Shown here in pieces: positions 9,446-17,395 of a stretch of DNA of 51,061 bases. Each line of letters begins with the position of its first letter. Position 1 is the stretch's first letter. Made by a program: the position numbers and the translations under genes. Below the pieces are notes generated by a model, which made no database searches, was not told the origin of the DNA, and worked only from the letters and a program-made list of their open reading frames with translations. Source of the stretch: Chloroflexota bacterium. GTDB lineage: Bacteria; Chloroflexota; Anaerolineae; Anaerolineales; Anaerolineaceae. The stretch covers positions 1 through 51,061 of the forward strand of contig JAAZKE010000095.1 in assembly GCA_012799995.1 (NCBI GenBank), written 5' to 3'.

Positions 9446-9802
9446 TTACTGTGTTTTGAAGTGAAGCTCCCGTCCACCGAGCAAATGGAAATGAATATGA
9501 AAGACCGTCTGACCCGCGTCCGCTCCATTATTGACAACTATCCGATATCCGCTTTGATCGATCTTCAGATCACGGGCAATTTTGGCTCCAGCCAACAGAA
9601 CCTCACCAAGCAACTCCGCATGTTCTGATGAAGATTCAGACAGACTGGGAATATGGGTGTTGGGGACGATCAGCACATGAACCGGGGCAATGGGGCTGAG
9701 ATCCTTGAAAGCAGTCACCTTCTCGTCCTGATAGACGATTTCAGAAGGGATTTCTTTGCGAATTATCTTGCAAAATATGCAGTTTTCATCATGGTTTACC
9801 AT
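9446..9802 (-). CDS. HIT-family purine nucleoside phosphoramidase (HinT-like)
   Basis: A 118-residue cytoplasmic protein. The histidine triad HIHFHLL at 102-108 provides the nucleophilic His, and the N-terminal CIFCKI (Cys8, Cys11) is the CxxC half-site of many HinT proteins. Family members hydrolyse AMP-lysine and related phosphoramidates. AAGGAG precedes the ATG and overlaps the stop of the deacetylase gene. It sits between the deacetylase and the M23 lipoproteins in an otherwise envelope-directed operon; I see no sign that its own function is envelope-related. Confidence 0.93.
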   Translation of the reverse strand: MVNHDENCIFCKIIRKEIPSEIVYQDEKVTAFKDLSPIAPVHVLIVPNTHIPSLSESSSEHAELLGEVLLAGAKIARDLKIDQSGYRIVVNNGADAGQTVFHIHFHLLGGRELHFKTQ

Positions 9803-9810
9803 AGCGCTCC

Positions 9811-11043
9811 TTATAAATCACCCAAGATGGGTTTGCAGACAATATCGTAATAAGTTACTTCCGCCTCGCGATTCGCCAACAAATATTCTTTTGCAGCTTT
9901 CCCGATCTGACGGACCGAATCAATGTGATTGTTTACATCGGTATCCCAATAGCGCGGGATCACAAACAATGGGTTATAAGTTCCATCGGGCAGATAGGAG
10001 GGCCTACCCGGGTCAGCTTCATCCGCTAAAGGCACCCAGTTGTACATCACCGGACCGCGCGGATTGACCGTAAATCCAACCTGATAGCCGAGTTCCTCTG
10101 CGATTTGAATTGGCCTGTAACCAAAACTTCCACCCGGCCAGATAATTGCTTTCGGAACTTTATTGAAGTGCTTCTTGATCAGATCGATTGATCCCTGGAG
10201 TTCACTGTAAATGTATTCATCGCTGGATGCATCACTCATATTGATATTATGCACTACCCCATGTGCCTGATGGTCCACATAACCGGCAGCTTCCAACTCT
10301 GCATTCTCCGCCCAAAGTTCTGCGGTCGTCCCTTCAGCGCTGATCCAGGCATTGATTACTTTCCAGCCATAAGCTTCGTAAAACGGCTTGAAATGGTCTT
10401 CAAAGTAGGCTTTATGGTGACGATCATCTGAAATGAGCAATACCGAACGCGGTGGGATGTAGGCATTCTCGGTCATAAAATTAATGAATTGCGTCATATC
10501 AATCGCTTCAAATCCCTGGCTCTTGATGTTCTCACCGATTTGCCGGTTTTGTTCAGCGGAGATTTGATTGTCGAGTGTTACTGCGCTGGCATCGCCCTTT
10601 ACGATGGAGTGGTACATCACAACCATCACCACGGTTCCCGGTTCCGCTTTTCCTGCTGACCATCGGTTCTTCAAAACCTCACAGATATCCTCAACGTATG
10701 TGTGCGGTGTATCTTTCGGATTGAGCAGGTCAGTGGTAAAGGTTGCAGGCAAAGCCGGTGGAGTGCGATTCGGGTCGGGTGTCTCTGTGGGCAACACGAC
10801 AGTTTCAAGCAGCGCGAGTGGTGTTTCAGTTATGGCTGAAGCAGTTAATGCTACGGTGTTCGTTTTAAGGAGCTGCGCATTTGCGGTGGCAAGGTAACTC
10901 TCCATTACCAACGTTGACTGGGCTGAAGAAGACGACACTTCCGATGTTCCTTTATCCGATGGGATATTACACGACGTCATCAAAACTGTCGCGAGGGCAA
11001 GAATTCCAATCACTCGCAGGTTTCTTTTTAGTTGCTTATTCAT
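9811..11043 (-). CDS. Polysaccharide deacetylase (NodB-like) lipoprotein
   Basis: A 410-residue lipoprotein with lipobox LMTSC (Cys25) and a Ser/Thr-rich linker to about residue 110. The NodB-type core has VVMYHSI at 141-147, ISDD with Asp206/Asp207 in place of the usual TFDD, a zinc-binding His261-xxx-His265 in AHGVVH, and WPGGSFGYR at 302-310 near the usual catalytic Arg/Pro motif. Peptidoglycan or another N-acetylated surface glycan is a likely substrate; the sequence does not say which. First gene of the 11043-4394 operon. The -10 box lies exactly 7 nt before the ATG, so the mRNA is predicted to be leaderless. Confidence 0.85.
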   Translation of the reverse strand: MNKQLKRNLRVIGILALATVLMTSCNIPSDKGTSEVSSSSAQSTLVMESYLATANAQLLKTNTVALTASAITETPLALLETVVLPTETPDPNRTPPALPATFTTDLLNPKDTPHTYVEDICEVLKNRWSAGKAEPGTVVMVVMYHSIVKGDASAVTLDNQISAEQNRQIGENIKSQGFEAIDMTQFINFMTENAYIPPRSVLLISDDRHHKAYFEDHFKPFYEAYGWKVINAWISAEGTTAELWAENAELEAAGYVDHQAHGVVHNINMSDASSDEYIYSELQGSIDLIKKHFNKVPKAIIWPGGSFGYRPIQIAEELGYQVGFTVNPRGPVMYNWVPLADEADPGRPSYLPDGTYNPLFVIPRYWDTDVNNHIDSVRQIGKAAKEYLLANREAEVTYYDIVCKPILGDL

Positions 11044-11049
11044 CCTTTC

Positions 11050-11055
11050 ATTATA
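11050..11055 (-). promoter_or_regulatory. -10 element for the envelope lipoprotein operon, leaderless
   Basis: TATAAT on the minus strand, with its last base 7 nt before the deacetylase ATG at 11043, so the predicted first transcribed base is the A of the start codon. No -35 consensus is visible. An 8-bp inverted repeat, CTTTCATT (11045-11052) and AATGAAAG (11059-11066), flanks the box and could be an operator. Confidence 0.65.
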
Positions 11056-11195
11056 CCGAATGAAAGAAGGCGGAGGCTTATAGAAAGCAAGTATTTTACA
11101 TAAAAAAATCTTTAAATTGTTGTAAATCGGTAGGATTTCCCTGCTTATTGATGCCCGTCACAAATGCGTTATTAAAATATTTGGGGAACCCTTTG

Positions 11196-11204
11196 TGCTA
11201 AAAT
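11196..11204 (+). promoter_or_regulatory. Extended -10 promoter of smpB, leaderless
   Basis: TGCTAAAAT is an extended -10 (TGn plus TAAAAT). The predicted start is about 11211, one base before the smpB ATG. There is no -35 at 16-18 bp and no Shine-Dalgarno. Confidence 0.65.
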
Positions 11205-11211
11205 ACTTCTC

Positions 11212-11658
11212 ATGGGCGAAAAGAATGTGGCGACAAACCGCAAGGCGCGTTTCGAATACTTTATTTCAGAGACATATGAGGCTGGGATCGCCTTGCAAGG
11301 GTCAGAGATAAAGTCAGTTCGTGCTGGTCAGGTCAGCCTGGGCGAGGCCTACGTTCAGATCAAAGAGGGCAAGGAAGCCTGGCTGATCAATGCGCATATT
11401 GCGATCTATGAACCCGGTGCCCGCTACAGCCATAACCCGCTGCGTCCCCGACGGTTACTCCTGAACAAAAGAGAAATCAGGACGCTCTGGAACGAAGTGC
11501 GACTGAAAGGGATGACAATTATCCCAACTCGAATGTATCTTACAGGAGGGCTGGCAAAGCTTGAAATCGGCGTTGCGAAGGGGAAAAAGCTTTATGATAA
11601 ACGGGAAGCGATTGCCAAACGGGATGCTGAGCGTACACAAAGCCGCAGAGAAGGGTGA
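11212..11658 (+). CDS. smpB: SsrA-binding protein SmpB
   Basis: A 148-residue protein that binds tmRNA and brings it to stalled ribosomes for trans-translation. Family signatures are NRKARFEYFI near the start, GIALQGSEIKSVRAG, the long KGKKLYDKRE segment and the basic C-terminal tail (KRDAERTQSRRE) that enters the decoding centre. The ATG at 11212 agrees with the usual N-terminus. No ribosome-binding site precedes it; the extended -10 at 11196-11204 predicts a leaderless transcript. It probably leads a plus-strand operon, because the L,D-transpeptidase gene starts directly after its stop. The ssrA gene is not in the window. Confidence 0.97.
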   Translation: MGEKNVATNRKARFEYFISETYEAGIALQGSEIKSVRAGQVSLGEAYVQIKEGKEAWLINAHIAIYEPGARYSHNPLRPRRLLLNKREIRTLWNEVRLKGMTIIPTRMYLTGGLAKLEIGVAKGKKLYDKREAIAKRDAERTQSRREG

Positions 11659-12759
11659 ATGCATGAAATGAATCGCAGAGACTTTTTAAAGGCTTCCGCA
11701 TTTGCGGCTGGAACGATCCTGCTGCCAAAAAACGCGCAGTCTTTTTTCAAACCAACAGAGCAACTGGATTCTTTTCCAGATGCGCAGTTTATCGGACGAA
11801 ACTGCAGCGGCGGAATCATGAATTTCCGAATTCGACCGGAAGCCGAAGCTGATATCAACAAGAAGGTATACGAGGATTTTCTTTTCCCGATTTATCGCGA
11901 AGTGGTTGGTACACCGCCTGTGGGAACCTACATTGCTACCTGGTTCGAAACACCTTACGGATACGTTTATTCACCAGGGGTTCAGCTTGTTAAAAATGAA
12001 CCAACGCTTATGCCGGCCGAAACGTTGCCGCCCAGCAGCCATGGAAATGGATTTTGGGCGGAGATCAGTGTCCCTTACGTAAATTTGATATTTTTCGATG
12101 AGCCAAAGTCTCCCTGGTATCAGGAAATTCGCGATTATAATCCCAAACTTTATTACAGCCAGGTGTTTTGGGTAGACGATATTAAACACGCTTCAGATGG
12201 AACGCTGCTTTATCGCGCTAATGAACTTTTCGGAACCTATGGAGACCTGGTTTATGCTGATGCGCGTGCTTTCCGCGAAATCAAAGCAGAAGAAGTTGAA
12301 CCAATCCATCCTGAGGTGGAAAACAAACGTTTGTTTATTAACCTCACCTATCAGACACTCACCTGTTATGAGAATGACGTTGAGGTTTATTTCTGCCAGA
12401 TTTCGTCCGGTGCAATGTACAGTTTAGATGGAGTTGTCACTGAGGATTATTCGACACCAACTGGAAATCACTATCCATGGAGGAAGACCGTATCCTTGCA
12501 CATGTCCGGCAGTTTGACCGGCTCAGGCTGGGACACCCCGGGCGTTCCCTGGAACGTGCTCTTCTCGACCGGGGGGGCGTCAATTCATAGCGTCTTCTGG
12601 CACAATGCTTTTGGGTCGCCACGCTCGCATGGCTGCATTAACTGCCGTCCTGAGGATGCCAAATGGATCTGGCGCTGGGTGAACCCAAAGGTCGGGTTGG
12701 ATCCGGGAGACGTCACGGTGTCAGGACAAGTTGGGACATTGATCGAAGTCAAAAACTGA
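11659..12759 (+). CDS. Tat-exported L,D-transpeptidase (YkuD domain)
   Basis: A 366-residue protein with a twin-arginine signal (NRRDFLKASAFAAG, Arg6-Arg7). The C-terminal YkuD domain carries the catalytic signature SHGCINC with Cys326, preceded by the conserved His in SIHSVFWHN. Such enzymes make 3-3 cross-links in peptidoglycan or attach proteins to it. The region between the signal and about residue 215 has no family that I recognise. The ATG immediately follows the smpB stop; a second in-frame ATG at 11668 is also possible, and GAAGGG at 11650-11655 sits at non-ideal spacing for either. Folding before export fits a cofactor or disulfide, but none is visible. Confidence 0.9.
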   Translation: MHEMNRRDFLKASAFAAGTILLPKNAQSFFKPTEQLDSFPDAQFIGRNCSGGIMNFRIRPEAEADINKKVYEDFLFPIYREVVGTPPVGTYIATWFETPYGYVYSPGVQLVKNEPTLMPAETLPPSSHGNGFWAEISVPYVNLIFFDEPKSPWYQEIRDYNPKLYYSQVFWVDDIKHASDGTLLYRANELFGTYGDLVYADARAFREIKAEEVEPIHPEVENKRLFINLTYQTLTCYENDVEVYFCQISSGAMYSLDGVVTEDYSTPTGNHYPWRKTVSLHMSGSLTGSGWDTPGVPWNVLFSTGGASIHSVFWHNAFGSPRSHGCINCRPEDAKWIWRWVNPKVGLDPGDVTVSGQVGTLIEVKN

Positions 12760-12764
12760 AAAGC

Positions 12765-13445
12765 ATGACGCAATCAAGCGTAAACAAAAAAGAAACCTTT
12801 CAAAAAGCGGCAACAAACTGGTTTAACCGAAGTTACCCGCTCATCTTTGCATTCCTTTTTTTCTTTTTTGTAGTGATTTCATTTATCCCGCCGCTGTTGA
12901 TGAAAGTCGGAGCGACGAAAATAGCAATCATCCTATACCGGCTGTTCAAATTCCTTTGCCATCAACTGCCATTTCGCTCTTTCTTTTTGTTCGGAGCTCA
13001 ACCTTATTACCCGCTGGAAGCTGCCAGGATGTCCCAGATACCGCTTACTTTCGAAGCGGCATTAGAGGAGTTTTCACTATCCTTCGATAATCCAGCCAAC
13101 TTCTATGGCAACGAACTGATGGGGTACAAAGGTGCTTTATGCCAGAGAGACATTGCAATTTATCTGGGATTTGGTTTGTTTTGTCTTATTTTCTATCTAA
13201 GCCGTAATCGCATCAAACGGGTTCACTGGGCAATATGGCTGACATTCGGGATCGTTCCGATTGGCCTGGATGGAGGCTCACAGTTGGTCAGCTGGATTCT
13301 GCCATTCCTGGATGGTACTCGCGAGAGCACACCAATTTTCAGAGTAGTAACGGGGGGGCTGTTTGGCTGGATGACTGCTTGGTTTATTTTGCCTTTTTTA
13401 GATAAGAATTTACAACAGGAGTATGATGAACCTCGTCCAGAATAA
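12765..13445 (+). CDS. DUF2085 family membrane protein
   Basis: A 226-residue membrane protein of unknown function. DUF2085 features are the FLCHQLPFRSFFLFG segment, LCQRDIAIYLGFG in the middle, and a conserved IGLDGGSQL. About four hydrophobic segments are present (near 26-46, 130-148, 157-177 and 197-215). The frame is open upstream into the transpeptidase gene to 12663, but ATG at 12765 leaves a clean 5-base gap and a natural N-terminus. It overlaps pgeF by 23 bases. The Cys/His motif suggests metal or redox binding in the family; this is inference only. Confidence 0.85.
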   Translation: MTQSSVNKKETFQKAATNWFNRSYPLIFAFLFFFFVVISFIPPLLMKVGATKIAIILYRLFKFLCHQLPFRSFFLFGAQPYYPLEAARMSQIPLTFEAALEEFSLSFDNPANFYGNELMGYKGALCQRDIAIYLGFGLFCLIFYLSRNRIKRVHWAIWLTFGIVPIGLDGGSQLVSWILPFLDGTRESTPIFRVVTGGLFGWMTAWFILPFLDKNLQQEYDEPRPE

Positions 13446-14217
13446 AAACGGTTTGAAATACTACGAATTCGAATCTCTCCATCAGTTGGGAATACGGCAT
13501 GGATTCTATACACGGTTGGGCGGTGTCAGCCCCGAACCATTTGCTTCACTCAATATGGCAACGACAGTTGGTGACAGCAGCGAAAACGTGCTGGAAAATT
13601 TGCGACGGATGTTTGAAACGCAGGAGCTTGATTTGGAGAGCCGTTATGATGGCTGGCAGGTACATAGCTCAACATGTATCTGTGTCGAGCACCCACGAGA
13701 CGTTCGTTCCCGCGCCATACGAACCGATGGGCTGATTACCAGCAACCCTGAGGTAACGTTGGTGATGCGATTTGGAGATTGTGTTCCGGTGGTGCTGTAT
13801 GACCCTGTTCAGCGCGTTGTCGGTATTTATCATGCTGGTTGGATGGGAACAGTAAAGAAAATCGCGAAGAATATGGTGCGAACGATGGAGGCAGTTTATG
13901 GCTGTAAACCTGGCGATCTTTACGCGGGGATCGGTCCTTCAATTGGGCCGGACCATTTTGAAGTGCGTGAGGACGTTAGTTCTCAATTCGAAAAAGTTTT
14001 TGCAGATGATGCAGATGCATTGATCCAAAAACAGGCTGGTCGGACTACAATTGACCTGTGGAAGGCAAACCAGCTGACACTGGAAGCTGCTGGCGTAAAA
14101 AGAATTGACATCATGGAAATCTGCACAGTGTGTAACCGCCATGAATGGTTTTCTCACCGTGGCGACCGAGGCAGAACCGGAAGATTTGGCGCTATGATTA
14201 CTTTGAAGGGCTCATGA
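13423..14217 (+). CDS. pgeF: Peptidoglycan editing factor / purine nucleoside phosphorylase, YfiH family
   Basis: A 264-residue laccase-domain (COG1496) protein. The family copper/zinc-site pattern is visible: GDCVPVV, YHAGWMGTVKKI, GPSIGPDHFEV and a C-terminal CTVCNRHEWFSHRGD. Members act on purine nucleosides and, in E. coli, affect peptidoglycan composition. Two adjacent ATG codons (13423, 13426) occur; AGGAG at 13417-13421 favours the second slightly. It overlaps the DUF2085 gene by 23 bases and yggS by 4 bases, in a tight operon with wall-related genes. Confidence 0.9.
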   Translation: MMNLVQNKNGLKYYEFESLHQLGIRHGFYTRLGGVSPEPFASLNMATTVGDSSENVLENLRRMFETQELDLESRYDGWQVHSSTCICVEHPRDVRSRAIRTDGLITSNPEVTLVMRFGDCVPVVLYDPVQRVVGIYHAGWMGTVKKIAKNMVRTMEAVYGCKPGDLYAGIGPSIGPDHFEVREDVSSQFEKVFADDADALIQKQAGRTTIDLWKANQLTLEAAGVKRIDIMEICTVCNRHEWFSHRGDRGRTGRFGAMITLKGS

Positions 14218-14936
14218 CCGAAATTTATAACGACATTCAGACAAATATCGATAAGATTCGCAGCCGGGTTGACAAAGCCGCACAAAAAAGCGGGCGAAAC
14301 CCGGCTGACGTTCAGCTTATGGCAGTGACCAAAAAAAAGTCAGCCGAGGTGATTCAAGCTTTATTTGAAGGTGGCATACGCAGTTTTGGGGAGAATTATC
14401 CGGATGAAACGCTGACCAAACAAGAGGTGTTTGATGCACTTCACCCTGGAATAGAGCTCAGCATGATCGGTCACCTGCAAAGCCGCAAAGCAGCTCTGGT
14501 ATGTAAGCTGTTTGACAGCTATCATGCCTTGAATCGGCTCAGCATGGCAACCAGGCTCAATAAAATGCTTATCTCGATGGATAAACAACTGCCAGTTATG
14601 ATTGAGATCAACATTGGCAATGAACCGAATAAACATGGTTGGACTGTTGATACAGAAGATGCCAGGCAGGCTTACTTAGCAGATCTTGCTGAAATTTTGA
14701 AACTCTCCAATCTGAAGGTTTACGGATTAATGTCTTTACCTCCTTATTTTGAAGATCCTGAGCTGACACGTCCTTACTTTATCAAATTGAGAGCGCTGCG
14801 TGAAGAAACCGAAAAAATAATGGAGATCAATCTGTCGCATCTTTCAATGGGGACCAGCATTGATTTTGAGATCGCAATTGAAGAAGGAGCCACATGGGTG
14901 CGGGTTGGCTCTGCTTTGACAGGACCGCGGGTATAA
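14214..14936 (+). CDS. yggS: YggS family pyridoxal phosphate homeostasis protein
   Basis: A 240-residue alanine-racemase-fold protein without a second domain, as is typical for PLP homeostasis proteins. The cofactor lysine lies in MAVTKKKS; other family blocks are FGENYPDE, GHLQSRKA, EINIGNE, MSLPP and the C-terminal LSMGTSIDFEIAIEEGATWV. The frame is open upstream, but the ATG at 14214 overlaps the pgeF stop by 4 bases and matches the family N-terminus. The pgeF-yggS-yggT order is conserved in many bacteria. The last codons contain the -10 box of yggT. Confidence 0.93.
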   Translation: MTEIYNDIQTNIDKIRSRVDKAAQKSGRNPADVQLMAVTKKKSAEVIQALFEGGIRSFGENYPDETLTKQEVFDALHPGIELSMIGHLQSRKAALVCKLFDSYHALNRLSMATRLNKMLISMDKQLPVMIEINIGNEPNKHGWTVDTEDARQAYLADLAEILKLSNLKVYGLMSLPPYFEDPELTRPYFIKLRALREETEKIMEINLSHLSMGTSIDFEIAIEEGATWVRVGSALTGPRV

Positions 14937-14937
14937 T
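14932..14937 (+). promoter_or_regulatory. -10 element of yggT inside yggS, leaderless
   Basis: CGGG-TATAAT sits at the very end of yggS (stop at 14934-14936). The predicted start is about 14944, two bases before the yggT ATG at 14946. No -35 and no Shine-Dalgarno are visible, so yggT may also be made from a leaderless transcript of its own. Confidence 0.55.
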
Positions 14938-14945
14938 TTGCTATT

Positions 14946-15200
14946 ATGAGCAGATTTATCGGAATATTGATTTCTACATTTACGAATGTGATGTCGACGC
15001 TGATTATGATCTACATTGTCTTCTCATGGGTGCTTGATCCGTACAATAAATATCGAATGATGCTGGAGCGGTTGGTTAATACATTTCTGGATCCGATCCG
15101 ACGGTTTATGCCGCGTACCGGAATGATTGATTTCAGCCCTCTGATCTTTCTGTTGCTGCTTCAGTTTATGGAAACGGTAGCCACCTCCATTTTTCGCTGA
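14946..15200 (+). CDS. YggT family membrane protein
   Basis: An 84-residue protein with two transmembrane segments (about 4-28 and 63-81) separated by the characteristic cytoplasmic stretch LVNTFLDPIRRFMP. Length is about one YggT repeat, as in many Gram-positive homologues. In other bacteria YggT lies beside yggS and division genes and is linked to osmotic shock or envelope assembly; its molecular role is unknown. It is the last gene of the smpB operon and is followed by a bidirectional terminator. Confidence 0.88.
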   Translation: MSRFIGILISTFTNVMSTLIMIYIVFSWVLDPYNKYRMMLERLVNTFLDPIRRFMPRTGMIDFSPLIFLLLLQFMETVATSIFR

Positions 15201-15235
15201 TACATAATAACAAGTAATAGTACAGAAATTACGAT

Positions 15236-15274
15236 GAAAAAGGCGGAGCTTGAATAATCAGCCCCGCCTTTTGT
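15236..15274. terminator. Bidirectional intrinsic terminator between yggT and argF
   Basis: The arms AAAAGGCGGAGCT and AGCCCCGCCTTTT form a GC-rich stem with one A-C mismatch and a loop of about 8 bases. It has A residues on the left and T residues on the right, so it can end transcription from both convergent genes. It is the only such element among the seven convergent gene pairs of the window. Confidence 0.85.
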
Positions 15275-15303
15275 TCACTTAAGTAAATGCCAAAATATTT
15301 TGG

Positions 15304-16227
15304 TTATTCCTTAGCCAACAAATACGCTAATATACCTTTTTGTGCGTGTAGTCGGTTATGTGCCTGCGGGATTACACGGGAATGCGGACCGTCTTGTACC
15401 TCATCCGTAATTTCAAAACCACGGTGCGAGGGGAGGCAATGCATCACGATCACATTGCTGGAGGCTTTGTCAATTAACTGCTGATTTACCTGGTAAGGCT
15501 TAAAGGTGCGTATGCGTTCTTCTGATTGGGCTTCCTGTCCCATGCTGATCCAGGTATCAGTGTAGATAACGTCAGCATCATGAACTGCCTCAGAGGGGTC
15601 GGTATAGAAACTTATTCTGGAGCCGCTGGTGAGGGCAGCTTTTTGGGCGGTGCTGATCGCCTGCTCAGGCATGTCATAGCCGTCAGGGTTGGCAATTGAG
15701 AAATTTGCGCCTAACTTTACAGCGATATCCATCAAAGAAACTGCCACATTGTTGCCATCGCCGATATAGGTAATATTGATACCTTTCATATTTCCGAATT
15801 CTTCAATAATGGTAAGCGCATCTGCCATTGCCTGACAGGGATGGTTGTAGTCAGACAACCCGTTGATGATCGGAACACCGGCATATTCCGCCAGCTCAAC
15901 AAGGTGTTGATGTTGGAATACCCGCGCCATGATCGCACTCGCATAGCCGCCAAGCACCTGTGCGATATCTTTGACCGCTTCACGCTTCCCTAAACCAATC
16001 TCATCCGGCGACAGGTAAAAAGCATATCCGCCAAGATGTTGCATCCCCATTTCAAAACTGACACGGGTTCGCAAAGAAGGTTTTTGAAAAACCAATGCCA
16101 GACTTTTGCCTTTCAGAATTGGTTTATTGCCGCCTTTTCGATATTCATCCTTCAGGGAACGGGCTTCATCCAAAATGAGGCTCAATGTTGCTTCGTCATA
16201 GTCCATGATTGACAAAAAATGTTTCAT
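15304..16227 (-). CDS. argF: Ornithine carbamoyltransferase
   Basis: A 307-residue cytoplasmic enzyme making citrulline from ornithine and carbamoyl phosphate. The carbamoyl-phosphate loop reads SLRTR at 51-55 (commonly STRTR), followed by HPCQ at 129-132, the ornithine-specific DTWISMGQE, and HCLPSHRG with Cys264. The SMG motif separates it from aspartate carbamoyltransferase. AGAGAGG precedes the ATG. It is last in an fmdB-SDR-argF run with gaps of 9 and 18 bases. No other arginine genes are nearby, so an anabolic (argF) or catabolic (arcB) role cannot be decided from context. Confidence 0.93.
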   Translation of the reverse strand: MKHFLSIMDYDEATLSLILDEARSLKDEYRKGGNKPILKGKSLALVFQKPSLRTRVSFEMGMQHLGGYAFYLSPDEIGLGKREAVKDIAQVLGGYASAIMARVFQHQHLVELAEYAGVPIINGLSDYNHPCQAMADALTIIEEFGNMKGINITYIGDGNNVAVSLMDIAVKLGANFSIANPDGYDMPEQAISTAQKAALTSGSRISFYTDPSEAVHDADVIYTDTWISMGQEAQSEERIRTFKPYQVNQQLIDKASSNVIVMHCLPSHRGFEITDEVQDGPHSRVIPQAHNRLHAQKGILAYLLAKE

Positions 16228-16245
16228 AGTGCCTCTCTGTTTTTC

Positions 16246-17088
16246 TCAGGAATCCAAACCGTACTTTTTGATTGCTTTTGAGGTCAGATAATCAAGCAGC
16301 TTATAGGTTCCACCGCCCAGAAAATTGACGAGGCGAAAGACGATTTTGGTTCCTGTATCCGGCATAATCATATACTTGTTTTTGATAATACCTTCGATTA
16401 TTTTTTCTGCAACAAAATCCGCTGATAACGGTTGAATGGTGCCAGCTATTTCCTGCGTAATTTTCGGTTTGAATTGATTTTCATATGCCAGTTGCGGTGT
16501 GTCAGTATCCGGCGGGAAAACGATTGAAACCTTTACATTATAAGGTTTCAATTCGGAGCGTAGCGTGTCACATAATCCACGAATTGCGAATTTGGAACCG
16601 TTGTAAGCGGAGTATCCCCAAATGGCAAGAAATGATGCCGCTGACCCCATCGCAACAAGATGACCTGATTTGCGCGCTTTCATCAACGGAACCATGATTT
16701 GAAACAGATTGACCGCAGCGAAGTAATTGGTATCCATCATCCAGTGAAAACGATCGATATTGGTTTTTTCAAAAACAGCGGGATAAACCACACCTGCTGA
16801 ATGGATTACATATTCGGGAGTGCCATGTTTTTCCAAAAAAGGATGCAAAGCCGTTTGCAATGCTTCGAAATCGCATAGATCTACCGAACAGAACTCAACA
16901 AATTGTCTTTCCAATTTACAGAGGAGTTGAAGTTCCTGCTGGCAATGTTTTAATTTCTCAACCTGACGGGCTAACAATACGACCGATCCGCCTCTTTTTA
17001 CGAATTGTTTGGCTATTGCAAAACCAATTCCGGAACTGCCGCCGGAGATAACAGCATAGGTGTTCGCGAAAACAGATTCCTGAGTCAT
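16246..17088 (-). CDS. Short-chain dehydrogenase resembling 3-ketodihydrosphingosine reductase
   Basis: A 280-residue Rossmann-fold SDR. The cofactor motif is SGGSSGIG at 15-22, NSAG-like HSAG at 96-99, and the catalytic Tyr162-xxx-Lys166 in YNGSK with Ser149/Ser152 upstream. After the active site it has FPPDTDTP at 191-198 followed by YENQFKP, which I recognise from eukaryotic KDSR proteins that reduce 3-ketodihydrosphingosine. A hydrophobic C-terminal stretch (about 246-268) may bind membranes. No serine palmitoyltransferase is nearby. A role in long-chain base or other lipid ketone reduction is inferred. Confidence 0.82.
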   Translation of the reverse strand: MTQESVFANTYAVISGGSSGIGFAIAKQFVKRGGSVVLLARQVEKLKHCQQELQLLCKLERQFVEFCSVDLCDFEALQTALHPFLEKHGTPEYVIHSAGVVYPAVFEKTNIDRFHWMMDTNYFAAVNLFQIMVPLMKARKSGHLVAMGSAASFLAIWGYSAYNGSKFAIRGLCDTLRSELKPYNVKVSIVFPPDTDTPQLAYENQFKPKITQEIAGTIQPLSADFVAEKIIEGIIKNKYMIMPDTGTKIVFRLVNFLGGGTYKLLDYLTSKAIKKYGLDS

Positions 17089-17097
17089 GATTTATTC

Positions 17098-17307
17098 TCA
17101 GCCACAGGAACTGCAGGATTTTCCGGAACAGCTGGAACAGGAATGACCTGAGCCAGAACCGTTCTTGATAAATGGCTTGGAAAGGATTCGTTCAGTGTGG
17201 GTGTCATGGCAATGATCACATTCAATGGGATCATCAGCTTGATTCATCCCACGAATCATTTCAAATTTGTGTCCACAATTTAAACATTGGTATTCATAGA
17301 TTGGCAT
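17098..17307 (-). CDS. FmdB-family zinc-ribbon regulatory protein
   Basis: A 69-residue protein with the family N-terminus MPIYEYQCLNCGHKFE and two CxxC knuckles (Cys8/Cys11 and the CDHCH segment) that bind zinc. The tail is rich in Gly, Ser and Cys (SCSSCSGKSCSSCG), as in many FmdB proteins. FmdB was named as a putative regulator of formamidase; the general function is unknown. AGGA lies 5 nt before the ATG. A minus-strand TATAAT at 17347-17352 predicts a 33-nt leader. First gene of the fmdB-SDR-argF run. Confidence 0.9.
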   Translation of the reverse strand: MPIYEYQCLNCGHKFEMIRGMNQADDPIECDHCHDTHTERILSKPFIKNGSGSGHSCSSCSGKSCSSCG

Positions 17308-17346
17308 AGGTTCCTACTCTTTTTATGAATATATGAAATTTACAAA

Positions 17347-17352
17347 ATTATA
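17347..17352 (-). promoter_or_regulatory. -10 element upstream of fmdB
   Basis: TATAAT on the minus strand in the 88-bp gap between fmdB and the upstream glycosyltransferase gene. The predicted start is about 17340, giving a 33-nt leader that includes the ribosome-binding site AGGA. Confidence 0.5.
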
Positions 17353-17395
17353 ATCCTGGATATTTATTTTCTTTACGAAAGTGCTTAGATATTTC

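Noticed and set aside
12663..12764. Upstream extension of the DUF2085 protein
   Set aside because: It lies entirely within the end of the transpeptidase gene and reads as its alternative frame.
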